From the NCBI RefSeq assembly GCF_030816295.1, contig NZ_JAUSXV010000001.1:4127386-4191385 (forward strand): DNA of 64,000 bases. Reading direction: 5' to 3'. The notes beneath the pieces were generated by a model that worked only from the letters and a program-made list of their open reading frames with translations, did not search any database and was not told where the DNA came from. Source of the DNA: Microbacterium natoriense. Its GTDB lineage: Bacteria; Actinomycetota; Actinomycetes; Actinomycetales; Microbacteriaceae. This document shows, one piece after another, positions 52,971-63,998 of this stretch (its first letter is position 1; each line of letters opens with the position of its first letter). The position numbers were made by a program, and so were the translations under genes.

Positions 52971-53546
52971 TCAGCCTGGCAGCATCCGCCGGATGCTCGC
53001 GTCGTATGCGGCGAGCGCGGCCTCCAGAGGGAAATGCCCGGCCGCGCACAGTGTCGCGAGGCCATGCATGAGCCCCCAGACCCCGAGGAAGTCCTCCGCG
53101 TCGGCGAGACCTGCGGCGGCGGATGCGGCGCCCAGGAGGTTCTCGAGGTCGACGATGAGCGGCGCCATGACCTCACTCGGATCCCCCGGGATGCAGACCG
53201 TGGGGTCGTAGATCACGTCGAAGCTGTTCGGGCGCTCGACCGCGAAGCGCAGATACGCCGCCCCGCCTGCGATCAGAGCGCTGACGGGGTCGACGTCGGC
53301 CGTGGCCGTGCGCACCTCGGAGACGAGGTCGGCCATGCTCCGCTCGGCGAGAACCTTGAGCAGCCCGCGCCGGTCGGCGAAGTGATGATAGGGCGCGTTG
53401 TGGCTGACATCGGCAGCGCGAGCCACTTCGCGCAGGCTGATCTCGTGAGCCGGCTTCTCCGCGAGCAACTGCATCGCGGCGGTCTCCAGCGCGTGCGCGA
53501 GGTCGCCGTGATGGTAGCCGGCGCGAGAACTTGACACGAGCAACAT
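52971..53546 (-). CDS. TetR-family regulator
   Basis: 191 residues. The helix-turn-helix is GYHHGDLAHALETAAMQLLAEKPAHEISLREVARAADVSHNAPYHHF (about residues 10-55), of the TetR/AcrR group with a WHG-type C-terminal domain (DFLGVWGLMHGLATL). The ATG at 53546 has GGAG close before it. It diverges from a quinone-reductase-like gene, and a 53-bp dyad fills the shared promoter, so it probably represses both. Confidence 0.87.
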   Translation of the reverse strand: MLLVSSSRAGYHHGDLAHALETAAMQLLAEKPAHEISLREVARAADVSHNAPYHHFADRRGLLKVLAERSMADLVSEVRTATADVDPVSALIAGGAAYLRFAVERPNSFDVIYDPTVCIPGDPSEVMAPLIVDLENLLGAASAAAGLADAEDFLGVWGLMHGLATLCAAGHFPLEAALAAYDASIRRMLPG

Positions 53547-53599
53547 TGTCTCCTATCTTGACAGTGTCCAGCAAGTTGACACTGTCCAGATAGGAGACA
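53547..53599. promoter_or_regulatory. 53-bp dyad operator between tetR and the reductase
   Basis: Arms 53547-53568 and 53578-53599 (22 bp each) match at 21 of 22 positions around a nine-base spacer. Each arm carries TTGACA or a close form and an AGGAG ribosome site, so the two genes have mirror-image control regions. A TetR dimer pair is the likely binder. Confidence 0.7.
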
Positions 53600-53601
53600 T
53601 C

Positions 53602-54240
53602 ATGGCATCCGCACTCGTCATCGACGGCCACCCCGATGCACGTTCCCTCACCGCCGAGCTCGCTCGTCGCTATGCCGAGGCTCATGGCGACGCCCGTGTG
53701 CTCGCGCTGCGCGACCTCGAGTTCGATCCCTCGCTGCGCTTCGGCTATCGCGAGCGCATGACGCTCGAACCCGACCTCGTCGATGCGAAGAGCGCTCTTC
53801 ACGAGGCGGCGACGGTCGTCGTCTTCACACCGCTGTGGTGGGGATCGGTGCCTGCGATCCTCAAGGGATTCTTCGACCGCGCTCTGCTGCCACAGCAGGA
53901 GTACCGCTATACGAAGCTCGGATTGCCCGAGGGGCTGCTGCACGCCCGCAACGGCCGGTTGTTCCTGCTCGCGGACACCCCGTGGTTCCTCGCGCCGTTC
54001 ACCGGCCTGCCCGCGCAGACCCATGTCGCCCGAGGGACGCTGAAGTTCTGCGGCGTCCGCTCCGTGCGCACGCATCGGATGCTGGGCGTCAAAGACGCGG
54101 CTCCCGAGCGGGTATCGGCATGGCTGGATCGAGCCGCGGCCCTGGGCGCACGCGACGGCATCCGCGACGCAGCACGAGACGGGGGCCACCGGGGCGCGTC
54201 CGTCATCACGCAGGAGTTCGTGGGGTCCACGGCCTCCTGA
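53602..54240 (+). CDS. NAD(P)H quinone reductase-like flavodoxin-fold protein
   Basis: 212 residues of the NQO/KefF/MdaB flavodoxin-like family. Seen: ALVIDGHPDARSLTAELA for the FMN/FAD loop, FTPLWWGSVPAILKGFFDRALLP, and FCGVRSVRTHRMLG. It reduces quinones or related electrophiles with NAD(P)H. AGGAG lies five bases before the ATG. The divergent tetR suggests induction by a quinone- or drug-like compound. Confidence 0.86.
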   Translation: MASALVIDGHPDARSLTAELARRYAEAHGDARVLALRDLEFDPSLRFGYRERMTLEPDLVDAKSALHEAATVVVFTPLWWGSVPAILKGFFDRALLPQQEYRYTKLGLPEGLLHARNGRLFLLADTPWFLAPFTGLPAQTHVARGTLKFCGVRSVRTHRMLGVKDAAPERVSAWLDRAAALGARDGIRDAARDGGHRGASVITQEFVGSTAS

Positions 54241-54274
54241 AATCGAACCGGGGCAGCTCTCGAGCCGCGGCGCC

Positions 54275-55552
54275 TCAGGCCATCGCGGCCGAGGCCGCCT
54301 CGTCCTCGGTCGTCGCCACGAGCTGACCGCAGGCGCCGTCGATCTCCTTGCCGCGGGTGTCGCGGAGCGTCGTCGGGATGCCGGCGTCGTTGAGACGGCG
54401 CACGAACTCGTTCTGCACATCCTTGTCGGACGACGTCCAGATCGAGCCGGGCGTCGGGTTCAGCGGGATCGGGTTCACGTGCACCCAGCCGCGACCGCGG
54501 GCGTTGAGCTTCTCGGCCAGAAGATCCGCACGCCAGGCGTGATCGTTCATGTCCTTGATGAGCGCGTACTCGATCGAGACGCGGCGGCCGGTCTTGGCGT
54601 AGTAGCCGTAGGCTGCGTCGAGCGCCTCGTCGACCTTCCAGCGGGAGTTCACCGGGATGAGCTCGTCGCGCAGGTGGTCGTCGGGAGCGTGCAGCGAGAG
54701 CGCGAACGTCACCGGGATGCCCTCGTCGGCGAGCTTGTTGATCGCGGGCACGAGGCCGACGGTCGAGACGGTGATGCCGCGGGCGCTCATGCCGAGGCCG
54801 TCCGGCTGCGCGGCGACCATGACGCGCACGGCGTCCATCACCCGCTTGTAGTTCGCGAGCGGCTCACCCATGCCCATGAAGACGATGTTGCTCACGCGCT
54901 CCATGCTGTGATCATCGGCCTTCTTGCCGCCGAGGCCGCCCTCGGCGATCAGCCGGTTCGCCCGGACGATCTGCTCGACGATCTCTGCGGTCGACATGTT
55001 GCGCGTGAGTCCGGCCTGGCCCGTCGCGCAGAACGGGCAGTTCATGCCGCAGCCGGCCTGGCTCGACACGCACAGCGTGATGCGGCCGGGGTAGCGCATG
55101 AGCACCGACTCGACGAGGGCGCCGTCATGCAGCCGCCACAGGAACTTGATGGTGTCGCCACGGTCGGTCTCGAGGCGGCGCACCTCGGTGAGCAGCGAGG
55201 GGAGCATTCCTCCGACGAGGTCGTCGCGGATGCCGGCGGGCAGATCGGTCATGTCGGCCGGGTCGGACGTGTAGTGCGTGAAGTAGTGCGTCGACAGCTG
55301 CTTCGCACGATATCCAGGCAGCCCCAGTTCTTTGACCTTCTCGATGCGCTCGGCGGGGGTGAGGTCGGCGAGGTGCACGGGCGGTTTGCCGCGCTTGGGG
55401 CTTGCGAACTGCAGCAGCGGACGCCCTTCGGCATCCTTCTGCTGGGTCCAGCCCTCTGTCTGGGGCCGCACCTGGGTGCCGGTCGCGCGGACCTTTCCCT
55501 GCGCGGGCGCTGTCGCGGGGCGCGTCTCGCGCGCGCGGGGATTCTCGGTCAT
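54275..55552 (-). CDS. rlmN: 23S rRNA (adenine-C2)-methyltransferase RlmN
   Basis: 425 residues. It is a radical SAM enzyme that methylates A2503 of 23S rRNA (and A37 of some tRNAs). The iron-sulfur motif CGMNCPFC is present after SSQAG, with [14 protein letters not shown], and the C-terminal Cys in DGACGQL. An N-terminal extension of about 40 residues rich in Arg and Pro is found in actinobacteria. GGAGGG is directly before the ATG. It converges on the quinone reductase gene. Confidence 0.93.
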   Translation of the reverse strand: MTENPRARETRPATAPAQGKVRATGTQVRPQTEGWTQQKDAEGRPLLQFASPKRGKPPVHLADLTPAERIEKVKELGLPGYRAKQLSTHYFTHYTSDPADMTDLPAGIRDDLVGGMLPSLLTEVRRLETDRGDTIKFLWRLHDGALVESVLMRYPGRITLCVSSQAGCGMNCPFCATGQAGLTRNMSTAEIVEQIVRANRLIAEGGLGGKKADDHSMERVSNIVFMGMGEPLANYKRVMDAVRVMVAAQPDGLGMSARGITVSTVGLVPAINKLADEGIPVTFALSLHAPDDHLRDELIPVNSRWKVDEALDAAYGYYAKTGRRVSIEYALIKDMNDHAWRADLLAEKLNARGRGWVHVNPIPLNPTPGSIWTSSDKDVQNEFVRRLNDAGIPTTLRDTRGKEIDGACGQLVATTEDEAASAAMA

Positions 55553-55624
55553 ACCCTCCAGGGTACGCGGTGACGGATGGGAAGCGCCTGGGCCGAAGGG
55601 AGCCGCCTGCCTAGACTGAGCACC

Positions 55625-56158
55625 ATGGAGCTCGTGCTGCTGGTCGGAATCGCCATCGTGGTCGTCGTCGGCCTCGTCATCCTCGTCGCCGCGCTGCGCA
55701 GCATGCGGCCGAAGGAGCCCGAGGCGCAGGTGTACACGCCATCGCCGACGATGGCACGGACGGCCGCGGCGACCTCGCTCGCGAGCCCGGCATCCGGCCT
55801 CACGCCATCGGTGATCGCCGAGATCGACCGGCTCGTCGCAGCCGGCCAGAAGATCCAGGCCATCAAGCTGCTCCGCCAGCGCACGGGCGTCGGCCTGAAG
55901 GACGCGAAGGACCGCATCGACCACTGGTCGATCAGCACGACCGCGCCGCACCTCGCGGCCGTCTCGCACGCCTCGGCGGTCGCGACCTCGATCACACCCC
56001 AGCCCGGCTCCCCGCGTGGCAGCGTCCCCGTATCCGTCGCTGCCGAGATCGATCGACTGATCACTGCGAACCAGGCCATCCATGCGATCAAGCTGTTCCG
56101 CGAGCACACGGGCGTGGGACTCGCCGAGTCGAAGCGCGCGATCGATCACTGGCGGTGA
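55625..56158 (+). CDS. membrane protein with two ribosomal L7/L12 C-terminal-like units
   Basis: 177 residues. One N-terminal membrane helix ([22 protein letters not shown]) is followed by two copies of an L7/L12-CTD-like unit, [33 protein letters not shown] and [33 protein letters not shown]. The VGLxxAKxxxD ending is the hallmark. L7/L12-like domains bind partner proteins. TAGACT lies seven bases before the ATG. Partner unknown. Confidence 0.8.
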   Translation: MELVLLVGIAIVVVVGLVILVAALRSMRPKEPEAQVYTPSPTMARTAAATSLASPASGLTPSVIAEIDRLVAAGQKIQAIKLLRQRTGVGLKDAKDRIDHWSISTTAPHLAAVSHASAVATSITPQPGSPRGSVPVSVAAEIDRLITANQAIHAIKLFREHTGVGLAESKRAIDHWR

Positions 56159-56230
56159 GCTCGGCGCAGCCCATCCTCCGCGCTCGTAAGAGACGATCCG
56201 ATTCTCAGGAAGATTTGGTATACCAGAAGG

Positions 56231-56911
56231 ATGGGAATCCGACGGATGCTGCTCGCCCCTGCCATCGCGACGACGGTTCTGCTCGCGACGAGCGCGTGCA
56301 CAGCATCCAGCCCGTCATCCGAGGAGGCATCCGTGTCGAGCGCCACACATGACCTGCTCGCCGCGACCACGGTCGATGCGGCCCGGGCCGCGCTCGACGC
56401 AGGGGCCGACATCGAGGCCCGCGGCGACGGCGGCATGACCGCGCTGATCGCCGCGACAAAGAGAGACGACGTCGAGATCGCCCGGCTGCTCGTGGATGCG
56501 GGTGCGGACGTGAACGCGAAGGATGACATCCAGGACTCGGCTTTCCTCTATGCCGGCGCGCGCGGACACGACGAGATCCTTCTCCTGACGCTCGAGAACG
56601 GCGCCGATCCGACCAGCACGAATCGCTTCGGGGGGACCGCCCTGATTCCGGCGTCCGAACGTGGACTGCTCAGCACCGTGCGGATCCTGCTCGACGCCGG
56701 AGTCGATCCCGACCACGTCAACGACCTGGGATGGACCGCTCTGCACGAGGCGATCGTGCTCGGCGACGGCTCGCAGGACTATGTCGACGTCGTCCGAGCG
56801 CTGATCGACGGCGGCGCCGACATCGGGATCGCCGACGGCGACGGCGTGCTGCCGCGCGATCTCGCTCTCGCACGCGGGTACGACACGATCGTCGCCGAGC
56901 TCGACCGATGA
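56231..56911 (+). CDS. ankyrin-repeat lipoprotein
   Basis: 226 residues. The signal peptide ends in a lipobox ATSAC (about Cys23), so it is exported and lipid-anchored. Residues 38-220 hold about five ankyrin repeats ([33 protein letters not shown] and similar). AGAAGG is directly before the ATG. It overlaps the TauE/SafE gene by ATGA, an unusual pairing; a role with that transporter is possible but not shown. Confidence 0.83.
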   Translation: MGIRRMLLAPAIATTVLLATSACTASSPSSEEASVSSATHDLLAATTVDAARAALDAGADIEARGDGGMTALIAATKRDDVEIARLLVDAGADVNAKDDIQDSAFLYAGARGHDEILLLTLENGADPTSTNRFGGTALIPASERGLLSTVRILLDAGVDPDHVNDLGWTALHEAIVLGDGSQDYVDVVRALIDGGADIGIADGDGVLPRDLALARGYDTIVAELDR

Positions 56912-57657
56912 TCGATCTCAGCGTCTGGGCCTGGATCGCACTGGGTCTCGCCGCCGCGATCACCGGCCTGTCGAAGGCCGCCGTGCCCGGCGGCGCGACG
57001 CTCGCCGTCGTGCTGTTCGCCGCCGTGCTTCCCGCTCGCACCTCGACCGCAGCCATGCTGCTGCTGTTCATCGTGGGCGACGTCTTCGCGCTGATCGCCT
57101 ACCGCCGGCATGCGCATTGGCCGACGCTGCTCCGCCTCGCTCCCGCCGTGATCGCCGGGCTGCTCGCCGGGTTCGTGTTCCTCGCTCTCGCCGACGACGG
57201 CATCGTTCGGCGCGCAGTCGGAGTGATCCTGCTGATGATGATCGCGATCACGCTGTGGCGACGGTGGAGACAGGACAGAGCGGATGCTCCGCCACCGGTC
57301 CACGGCGGCATCGTGCTGTCGTCGACCTATGGCGCACTCGGCGGATTCACCACGATGGTCGCGAACGCGGGTGGGCCCGTCATGGCGATGTACTTCCTGG
57401 CGACTCGCGCGCAGGTGCAGGTGTTCCTCGGCACCTCCGCCTGGTTCTTCGCGATCGTGAACCTCGTGAAGGTGCCGTTCCTTGCGGGCCTCGGGCTGTT
57501 CACGCCTCACGTGCTGCTGATGGACCTGGCCCTCGCACCGCTCGTGGTCGCTGGTGCTCTCGTCGGCCTCCGCATCGCGAAGCGCATTCCGCAGCAGCTG
57601 TTCGATCGACTCGTGATCGTGCTCACCGTGGTCGGGGCGGCGTACCTGCTGTTCTGA
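56908..57657 (+). CDS. TauE/SafE-family anion exporter-like membrane protein
   Basis: 249 residues with seven to eight membrane segments in two halves, each with a family motif: GLAAAITGLSKAAVPGGATLA near the N-terminus and GALGGFTTMVANAGGPVMAMYFL in the middle. The family moves sulfite, sulfoacetate and other small anions. The start overlaps the ankyrin gene stop (ATGA), so co-translation is likely. It converges on hutG. Confidence 0.88.
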   Translation: MIDLSVWAWIALGLAAAITGLSKAAVPGGATLAVVLFAAVLPARTSTAAMLLLFIVGDVFALIAYRRHAHWPTLLRLAPAVIAGLLAGFVFLALADDGIVRRAVGVILLMMIAITLWRRWRQDRADAPPPVHGGIVLSSTYGALGGFTTMVANAGGPVMAMYFLATRAQVQVFLGTSAWFFAIVNLVKVPFLAGLGLFTPHVLLMDLALAPLVVAGALVGLRIAKRIPQQLFDRLVIVLTVVGAAYLLF

Positions 57658-57664
57658 GAGCGCG

Positions 57665-58591
57665 TCAGCGCCCGGCCGAGCCCGCGAGCAGTTCCAAGAC
57701 GCAAAGAGCCGCCAGCCGCACCGTGCGTCCGTCGTCCGCATCGACCGTGGCGTCGACCTCCGCGAGGTCGGCGCTGACGAGCCGATCATCTCCGGCGAGA
57801 GCACGCACCAGGGCACGCAGCTCCCACGCGGCGAGCCCGCCGGGAACGCTCGCGGGGCACCCGGGGGCGACCGAACGGTCGGCGGCGTCGACGTCAATGT
57901 CGAGATGGATACGGGCGCGTGCGCCGGCCCCGGCGATCTCGAGCGCTTCGGCACTGATCTCGTCGATGCCGCGGCGACGCAGCTCGTCGAGCGTGATCAC
58001 GCGGATGCCCCAGTCCGCCGCACGCCGCGCGTACGCTGCGGAGTTCGCGAAGTCGGCGATGCCGATCTGCACGATGCGCGCCGGATCGATGCGCTCGGCA
58101 TCCGGGGCGTCTTCGACCAGGCGCCGCACGGGAGAGCCGTTCGACACCCCGTCGCGCAGGTCGAAGTGCGCGTCGATCGTGATGAGGCCGGTGGCTCGCG
58201 CTCCGCGAGCTACCGGATAGGTCAGCGAGTTGTCGCCGCCGAGCGCGACGACGAGGCGTGCGGCATCCGTCAGCTCGGCCACCCGTGCGACCGTCTCGGC
58301 GATGCCTGCATCGCCATCGGGCTCGACGATGTCACCGGCGTCGACGATGCGCAGCGCCTCGTTCAGGTCGAGGACGGGCGGGCCCATCAGGGTCGCGCTG
58401 TAGCGCTGCAGAGCCTCCCGGACGGCGGCTGGAGTGGCATGGGCGCCCGTGGGCGACAGCGAGGTGCGCCATGTCGGAACTCCGAGGAGGACGGCATCCG
58501 CTTTCTCCCCGTCGAACGCGGGCCAGGCCCCGGCCCGCGGCCAGAGCTCGTCGTGAGCCAGCGGCGCATGCACGCCTTTGTTCAGTGCCAT
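57665..58591 (-). CDS. hutG: formimidoylglutamase (arginase family)
   Basis: 308 residues of the ureohydrolase superfamily. It splits N-formimidoyl-L-glutamate into glutamate and formamide. Mn-site motifs are visible: LGGDNSLTYP (residues 118-126), ITIDAHFDLRDG (138-148) and RIHLDIDVDAADRSVAPG. Asn121 stands where most arginases have a His ligand. GGAGAA precedes the ATG. It is the last gene of the hut operon; context distinguishes it from agmatinase. Confidence 0.88.
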   Translation of the reverse strand: MALNKGVHAPLAHDELWPRAGAWPAFDGEKADAVLLGVPTWRTSLSPTGAHATPAAVREALQRYSATLMGPPVLDLNEALRIVDAGDIVEPDGDAGIAETVARVAELTDAARLVVALGGDNSLTYPVARGARATGLITIDAHFDLRDGVSNGSPVRRLVEDAPDAERIDPARIVQIGIADFANSAAYARRAADWGIRVITLDELRRRGIDEISAEALEIAGAGARARIHLDIDVDAADRSVAPGCPASVPGGLAAWELRALVRALAGDDRLVSADLAEVDATVDADDGRTVRLAALCVLELLAGSAGR

Positions 58592-58612
58592 GATTCTCCG
58601 TTCCGGCGCAGG

Positions 58613-59758
58613 TCAGGCGACCTGCACGCCGTCCTTCCACACGCGTTCGACCAGCGGCACCCCCGGCCGATAGGCCAGGTGGATCCGCGTCGGCGCCTTC
58701 AGCAGCACGAGGTCGGCACGGCGCCCCGGCGCGATCACGCCGATGTCGTCGCGTCGCAGTGCGCGGGCCCCGCCGGCGGTCGCGGCCCAGATGGCCTCGG
58801 CGGGGGTCATGCCCATGTCGCGCACCGCGACCGCGATGCAGAACGCCATCGAGCTGGTGAAGCTCGACCCCGGATTGGTGTCGCAGGCGAGCGCCACGGT
58901 GACCCCGGCATCGATGAGCCGGCGCGCGTCGGGGTACGGCTGGCGGGTGGAGAACTCCACGCCGGGGAGCAGCGTGAGAACCGTGTCGGATCCGGCGAGC
59001 GCCTCGATGTCGGCATCCGTGAGATAGGTCCCGTGGTCGATGGATGCCGCCCCCAGCTCGACGGCGAGCAGAACGCCCGCGCCAGGACCGAGCTGGCTGG
59101 CGTGCACGCGGGGCACGAGCCCGCGGGCTGTGCCGGCCTCGAGCACGCGGAGCGACTGCTCGACCGTGAACGCTCCCGTCTCGCAGAACACATCGATCCA
59201 TTTCGCGTGCGGGGCGCACGCCTCGAGCATCGATCCGATGACGAGGTCGACATAGCCGTCGGGGTCGTCGACGTACTCGACGGGCACCACGTGCGCACCG
59301 AGGAAGGTGACCTCGGGCGTCACCTCGGCCGCGAGGCGCACCAGGCGCTCCTCGGTCTCGACATCGAGGCCGTAGCCGCTCTTGATCTCGACGGTGGTCG
59401 TGCCCTGCGCGTGCATCTCGTCGATGAAACCGCGCAGCCGGGCGCGCAGTTCGTCGTCGGTCGCGGCGCGGGTGGCGGCGACGGTCGAGCGGATGCCGCC
59501 CGCCGCATACTTCTGGCCGGCCATCCGGGCCTCGAACTCGGCTGCGCGATCGCCGCCGAACACGAGATGGCTGTGGCTGTCGACGAAGCCGGGGATCACT
59601 GCCCGACCGTCGGCGTCGACGATCGCGTCGGCGTCCGGTGCCTCATCGGCTCCGCCGACCCAGGAGATCAGCCCTTCTTCGAGGAGCACAGCGGCGTCGC
59701 GCAGCACCGGCCCCTCGTTCGTCGTCAGTTCGCCGATGTTCGTGATGAGTGTGCGCAT
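58613..59758 (-). CDS. hutI: imidazolonepropionase
   Basis: 381 residues of the amidohydrolase family. It opens the imidazolone ring of 4-imidazolone-5-propionate to give formimidoylglutamate. Seen: [18 protein letters not shown] for the metal site, [22 protein letters not shown], and [13 protein letters not shown] near the C-terminus. GAGGAGGC lies before the ATG. It follows hutU after a strong hairpin and precedes hutG by 21 bases. Confidence 0.93.
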   Translation of the reverse strand: MRTLITNIGELTTNEGPVLRDAAVLLEEGLISWVGGADEAPDADAIVDADGRAVIPGFVDSHSHLVFGGDRAAEFEARMAGQKYAAGGIRSTVAATRAATDDELRARLRGFIDEMHAQGTTTVEIKSGYGLDVETEERLVRLAAEVTPEVTFLGAHVVPVEYVDDPDGYVDLVIGSMLEACAPHAKWIDVFCETGAFTVEQSLRVLEAGTARGLVPRVHASQLGPGAGVLLAVELGAASIDHGTYLTDADIEALAGSDTVLTLLPGVEFSTRQPYPDARRLIDAGVTVALACDTNPGSSFTSSMAFCIAVAVRDMGMTPAEAIWAATAGGARALRRDDIGVIAPGRRADLVLLKAPTRIHLAYRPGVPLVERVWKDGVQVA

Positions 59759-59786
59759 GCTGCCTCCTCGACCTCGCCGGGATGTC

Positions 59787-59840
59787 GCGTCCCGCTCTGC
59801 TCCTCATAATCCCCCGACCAGAGGAGGCAGAGCGGGACGC
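59787..59840 (-). terminator. long hairpin between hutU and hutI
   Basis: Arms 59787-59805 and 59821-59840 pair over 19 bases with one bulge; the loop is 15 bases. It starts ten bases after the hutU stop, on the minus strand, inside the hut operon. No U-run follows. It may partly terminate or stabilise the hutHU part of the message. Confidence 0.6.
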
Positions 59841-59849
59841 AGTCCGGTG

Positions 59850-61519
<1,670 letters not shown>

Positions 61520-61523
<4 letters not shown>

Positions 61524-63076
61524 GATGTGTGCTCCTTTGCGATGCGTGCGACGGCGCCGGACTGCACGAGCGCGGTCACGGCCTCCATGTCGGGAGAGAG
61601 GAAACGGTCGGGGCCGGGGCCGCCGGCGACGGTGCGGACGAGATCGCGGACGGCCCCCGTGGCGGGTCCGGCCTGCAGCGGTGCGCGCAGGTCGAGCGCG
61701 CGGGCGCCGGTGAGGATCTCGATCGCGAGGACGCGGCCGAGGCCGTCGATGGCCCTGCGCAGCTTGCGTCCGGCGGCCCAGCCCATCGAGACGTGATCCT
61801 CCTGCATGGCCGACGAAGGAATTGAATCGACGGATGCCGGAACCGCGAGGCGCTTGAGCTCGGAGACGATGCCGGCGGCGGCGTACTGCGCGATCATGAG
61901 ACCGGAGTCCACGCCGACCTCGTGCGCGAGGAAGGGCGGCAGTCCGTGGTTGCGCGCCGGGTCGAGGGCACGGTCGGTGCGGCGCTCGGAGACCGACGCG
62001 ACGTCGGCGACGGAGATCGCGAGGAAGTCGAGGACCGCGGCCACGGGGGCGCCGTGGAAGTTGCCGTTGGACTCGATGCGACCGTCGAGCGTGATGACAG
62101 GGTTGTCGATCACGCTGGCGAGTTCACGACCCGCGATCGTCGCGGCGTACCCGGCGGTGTCGCGGGCGGTGCCGTGAACCTGCGGGGTACAGCGCAGCGA
62201 GTAGGCGTCCTGCACCCGGCCGTCCTCGGGGCCCTTGTGGCTGTGCACGATGGGAGAGTCGCCGAGGAAGGAGCGCAGGTTCGCAGCCGACTCGGCCTGC
62301 CCCACCTGCGGACGCAACGCCATCAGGTCGGCGGCGAACACGGCGTCGGTGCCGAGCTGCGACTCGATCGACATCGCGGCGGCGATGTCGGCCGTGAGCA
62401 GCAGCTCCTCGAGATCGTGCAGCGCCAGCACGAGCATGCCCAACATCCCATCGGTGCCGTTGATGAGTGCGAGGCCCTCCTTCTCGACGAGGGTGAGGGG
62501 CTCGATGCCGACTGCGGCGAGGGCATCGGATGCCGGGATCACCTCGCTACTGGGTTCCTGAGCCTGTCGAAGGACGCGCACGTCGCCCTCTCCCATGGTG
62601 GCGAGCGCGATGTGCGCGAGAGGGGCCAGGTCGCCAGAACAGCCGAGGGAACCGTACTCGCGGACGATCGGCGTGATGCCGGCGTTCAGCAGCGCGGCGT
62701 AGGTCTCCACGACGATCGGCCGCACGCCGGTGCGGCCCGAAGCCAGGGTCTGCAGGCGCAGCAGCTGGAGCCCGCGCACGACCTCGCGCTCGACCTCGAC
62801 GCCAGTACCCGCTGCGTGCGAACGGATCAGGCTGGCCTGCAGCTGACGCCGGCGATCGGGGGCGATGAAGGTGGTGGCGAGGGCGCCGAATCCGGTGGAT
62901 ACGCCGTAGTGCGGGTTCGGGTCGGCGGCGAGACCGTCGATGACGCTGCGAGTGGCGGCAACGCGATCGAGCGCCTCGGGGGCGATGGCGACGGGAGCGC
63001 CGTGGCGCACGACGGCGACGACATCAGCGGCGCTCAGGGGTGCGGCGCCGACCAGGACTGCGGGCAGATCTCTCAT
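61520..63076 (-). CDS. hutH: histidine ammonia-lyase
   Basis: 518 residues. It removes ammonia from histidine to give urocanate. The active-site cofactor MIO would form from Cys146-Ser147-Gly148 ([15 protein letters not shown]), in place of the more common Ala-Ser-Gly. Tyr57 ([11 protein letters not shown]) matches the catalytic Tyr. A foreign segment, [10 protein letters not shown] (about residues 169-178), interrupts a loop after MGEGDV and comes from the repeat at 62553-62576. It heads the hut operon and faces an iclR gene. Confidence 0.93.
62553..62576 (+). repeat. dispersed 24-bp repeat inside hutH
   Basis: The unit CCTGAGCCTGTCGAAGGACG and flanks lie within hutH and encode VLRQAQEP on the minus strand, in a surface loop region. 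It keeps the frame. The inverted partner lies in hutU, about 1.04 kb away. Confidence 0.7.
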
Positions 63077-63128
63077 ATCTCGATTCCACACCTTCACAGT
63101 CGCGGTGAGGAGGGGATCATGGCATCCT

Positions 63129-63148
63129 TTGTCTGTGATCCCAGACAA
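63129..63148. promoter_or_regulatory. IclR operator candidate
   Basis: TTGTCTG-N6-CAGACAA has perfect 7-bp arms. It overlaps the GTG start of the iclR gene (63135), so bound protein would block its own expression. hutH starts 53 bp to the left. Confidence 0.5.
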
Positions 63149-63908
63149 CACGGATGCCTCCGCCTCCCAGGTGCCGGCAGCGGAGAACACCCTGCGGATC
63201 CTGCGCTACCTGGCAGGACGGCCGGCTCCGGTGGCGGCCTCAGCGATCGCCAGGGAACTGGGCCTTCCCCGGTCGACGGTCTATCACCTGTTGACCACGC
63301 TCGCCGCTCACGGATTCGTCCTGCATCTGCGGGAGGAGCGTCGATGGGGTCTCGGCACGTCGGCGTTCGAGCTCGCCGGAGGTTACGCCAGGCAGCAACC
63401 GCTCGCCCGGGTGGGGCGGCCTCTCGTCGCCGCGTTGTCCGACAGGCTCGGCGAGAGCGCGCATCTGGCCGTGATGAGCGGCGGAGACGTCCTGTACATC
63501 GTCGAAGAGCGTGCGCCCCGGCGGCCCGCACTGATCACCGACGTCGGGGTGCGGCTGCCGGCGCATCTCACCGCGTCCGGTCGCGCCATGCTCGCCTCGC
63601 TTCCTCGCGAGCAGGTCAGAGCGCTCTATCCCCATGCATCGGCGTTCCCAGATCGCACGGGTCTCGGCCCGCGGAAACCCGCTGAGCTGCGAGAGCTGCT
63701 CCGCGAGGTCCGTGCCCGCGGCTACGCCACGGAGGACAGCGAGGTCGCCGACGGCCTGCGCAGCGTCGGAGTCGCCGTGCACGATCACACCGGCTGGCCG
63801 ATCGCCGCGGTCGCGGTGACGTGGGCTGGCGGAGATCTCGACGAGGCGGGGCTGGCGGATGCCGTGAGCGCCACGGCATCGACTCTCGAGTCACGGCTGA
63901 AGCGCTGA
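63135..63908 (+). CDS. IclR-family regulator of histidine utilisation
   Basis: 257 residues from a GTG at 63135. The winged helix is AENTLRILRYLAGRPAPVAASAIARELGLPRSTVYHLLTTLAAHGFV, followed by the IclR effector domain (SAHLAVMSGGDVLYIVEERAP, LPAHLTASGRAMLASL, GYATEDSEVADGLRSVGVAVHDH). The alternative starts farther upstream lie in the hutH frame. Divergent placement to hutH suggests it controls the hut operon, probably responding to urocanate or histidine (inference). Confidence 0.87.
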   Translation: MIPDNTDASASQVPAAENTLRILRYLAGRPAPVAASAIARELGLPRSTVYHLLTTLAAHGFVLHLREERRWGLGTSAFELAGGYARQQPLARVGRPLVAALSDRLGESAHLAVMSGGDVLYIVEERAPRRPALITDVGVRLPAHLTASGRAMLASLPREQVRALYPHASAFPDRTGLGPRKPAELRELLREVRARGYATEDSEVADGLRSVGVAVHDHTGWPIAAVAVTWAGGDLDEAGLADAVSATASTLESRLKR

Positions 63909-63962
63909 GAAGCGTCGCTAGTCCGTAGCTGCGCTGCGCCCGTGCGTGAACGGCCCTTAACG

Positions 63963-63998
63963 CAAGAAAGACCACCCAGCGTTGGGTGGTCTTTCTTG
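63963..63998 (+). terminator. strong intrinsic terminator
   Basis: A perfect 16-bp stem (63963-63978 and 63983-63998) with a GCGT loop and T-rich 3-prime side (TCTTTCTTGTT). The complementary A-rich side means it can act in both directions. It lies 55 bases after the iclR stop, and sequence continues past the window. Confidence 0.85.

Noticed and set aside
63963..63998. tRNA or small RNA at the window end
   Set aside because: The structure is a single perfect stem with four-base loop and T-rich tail, as in an intrinsic terminator. No cloverleaf can be drawn.
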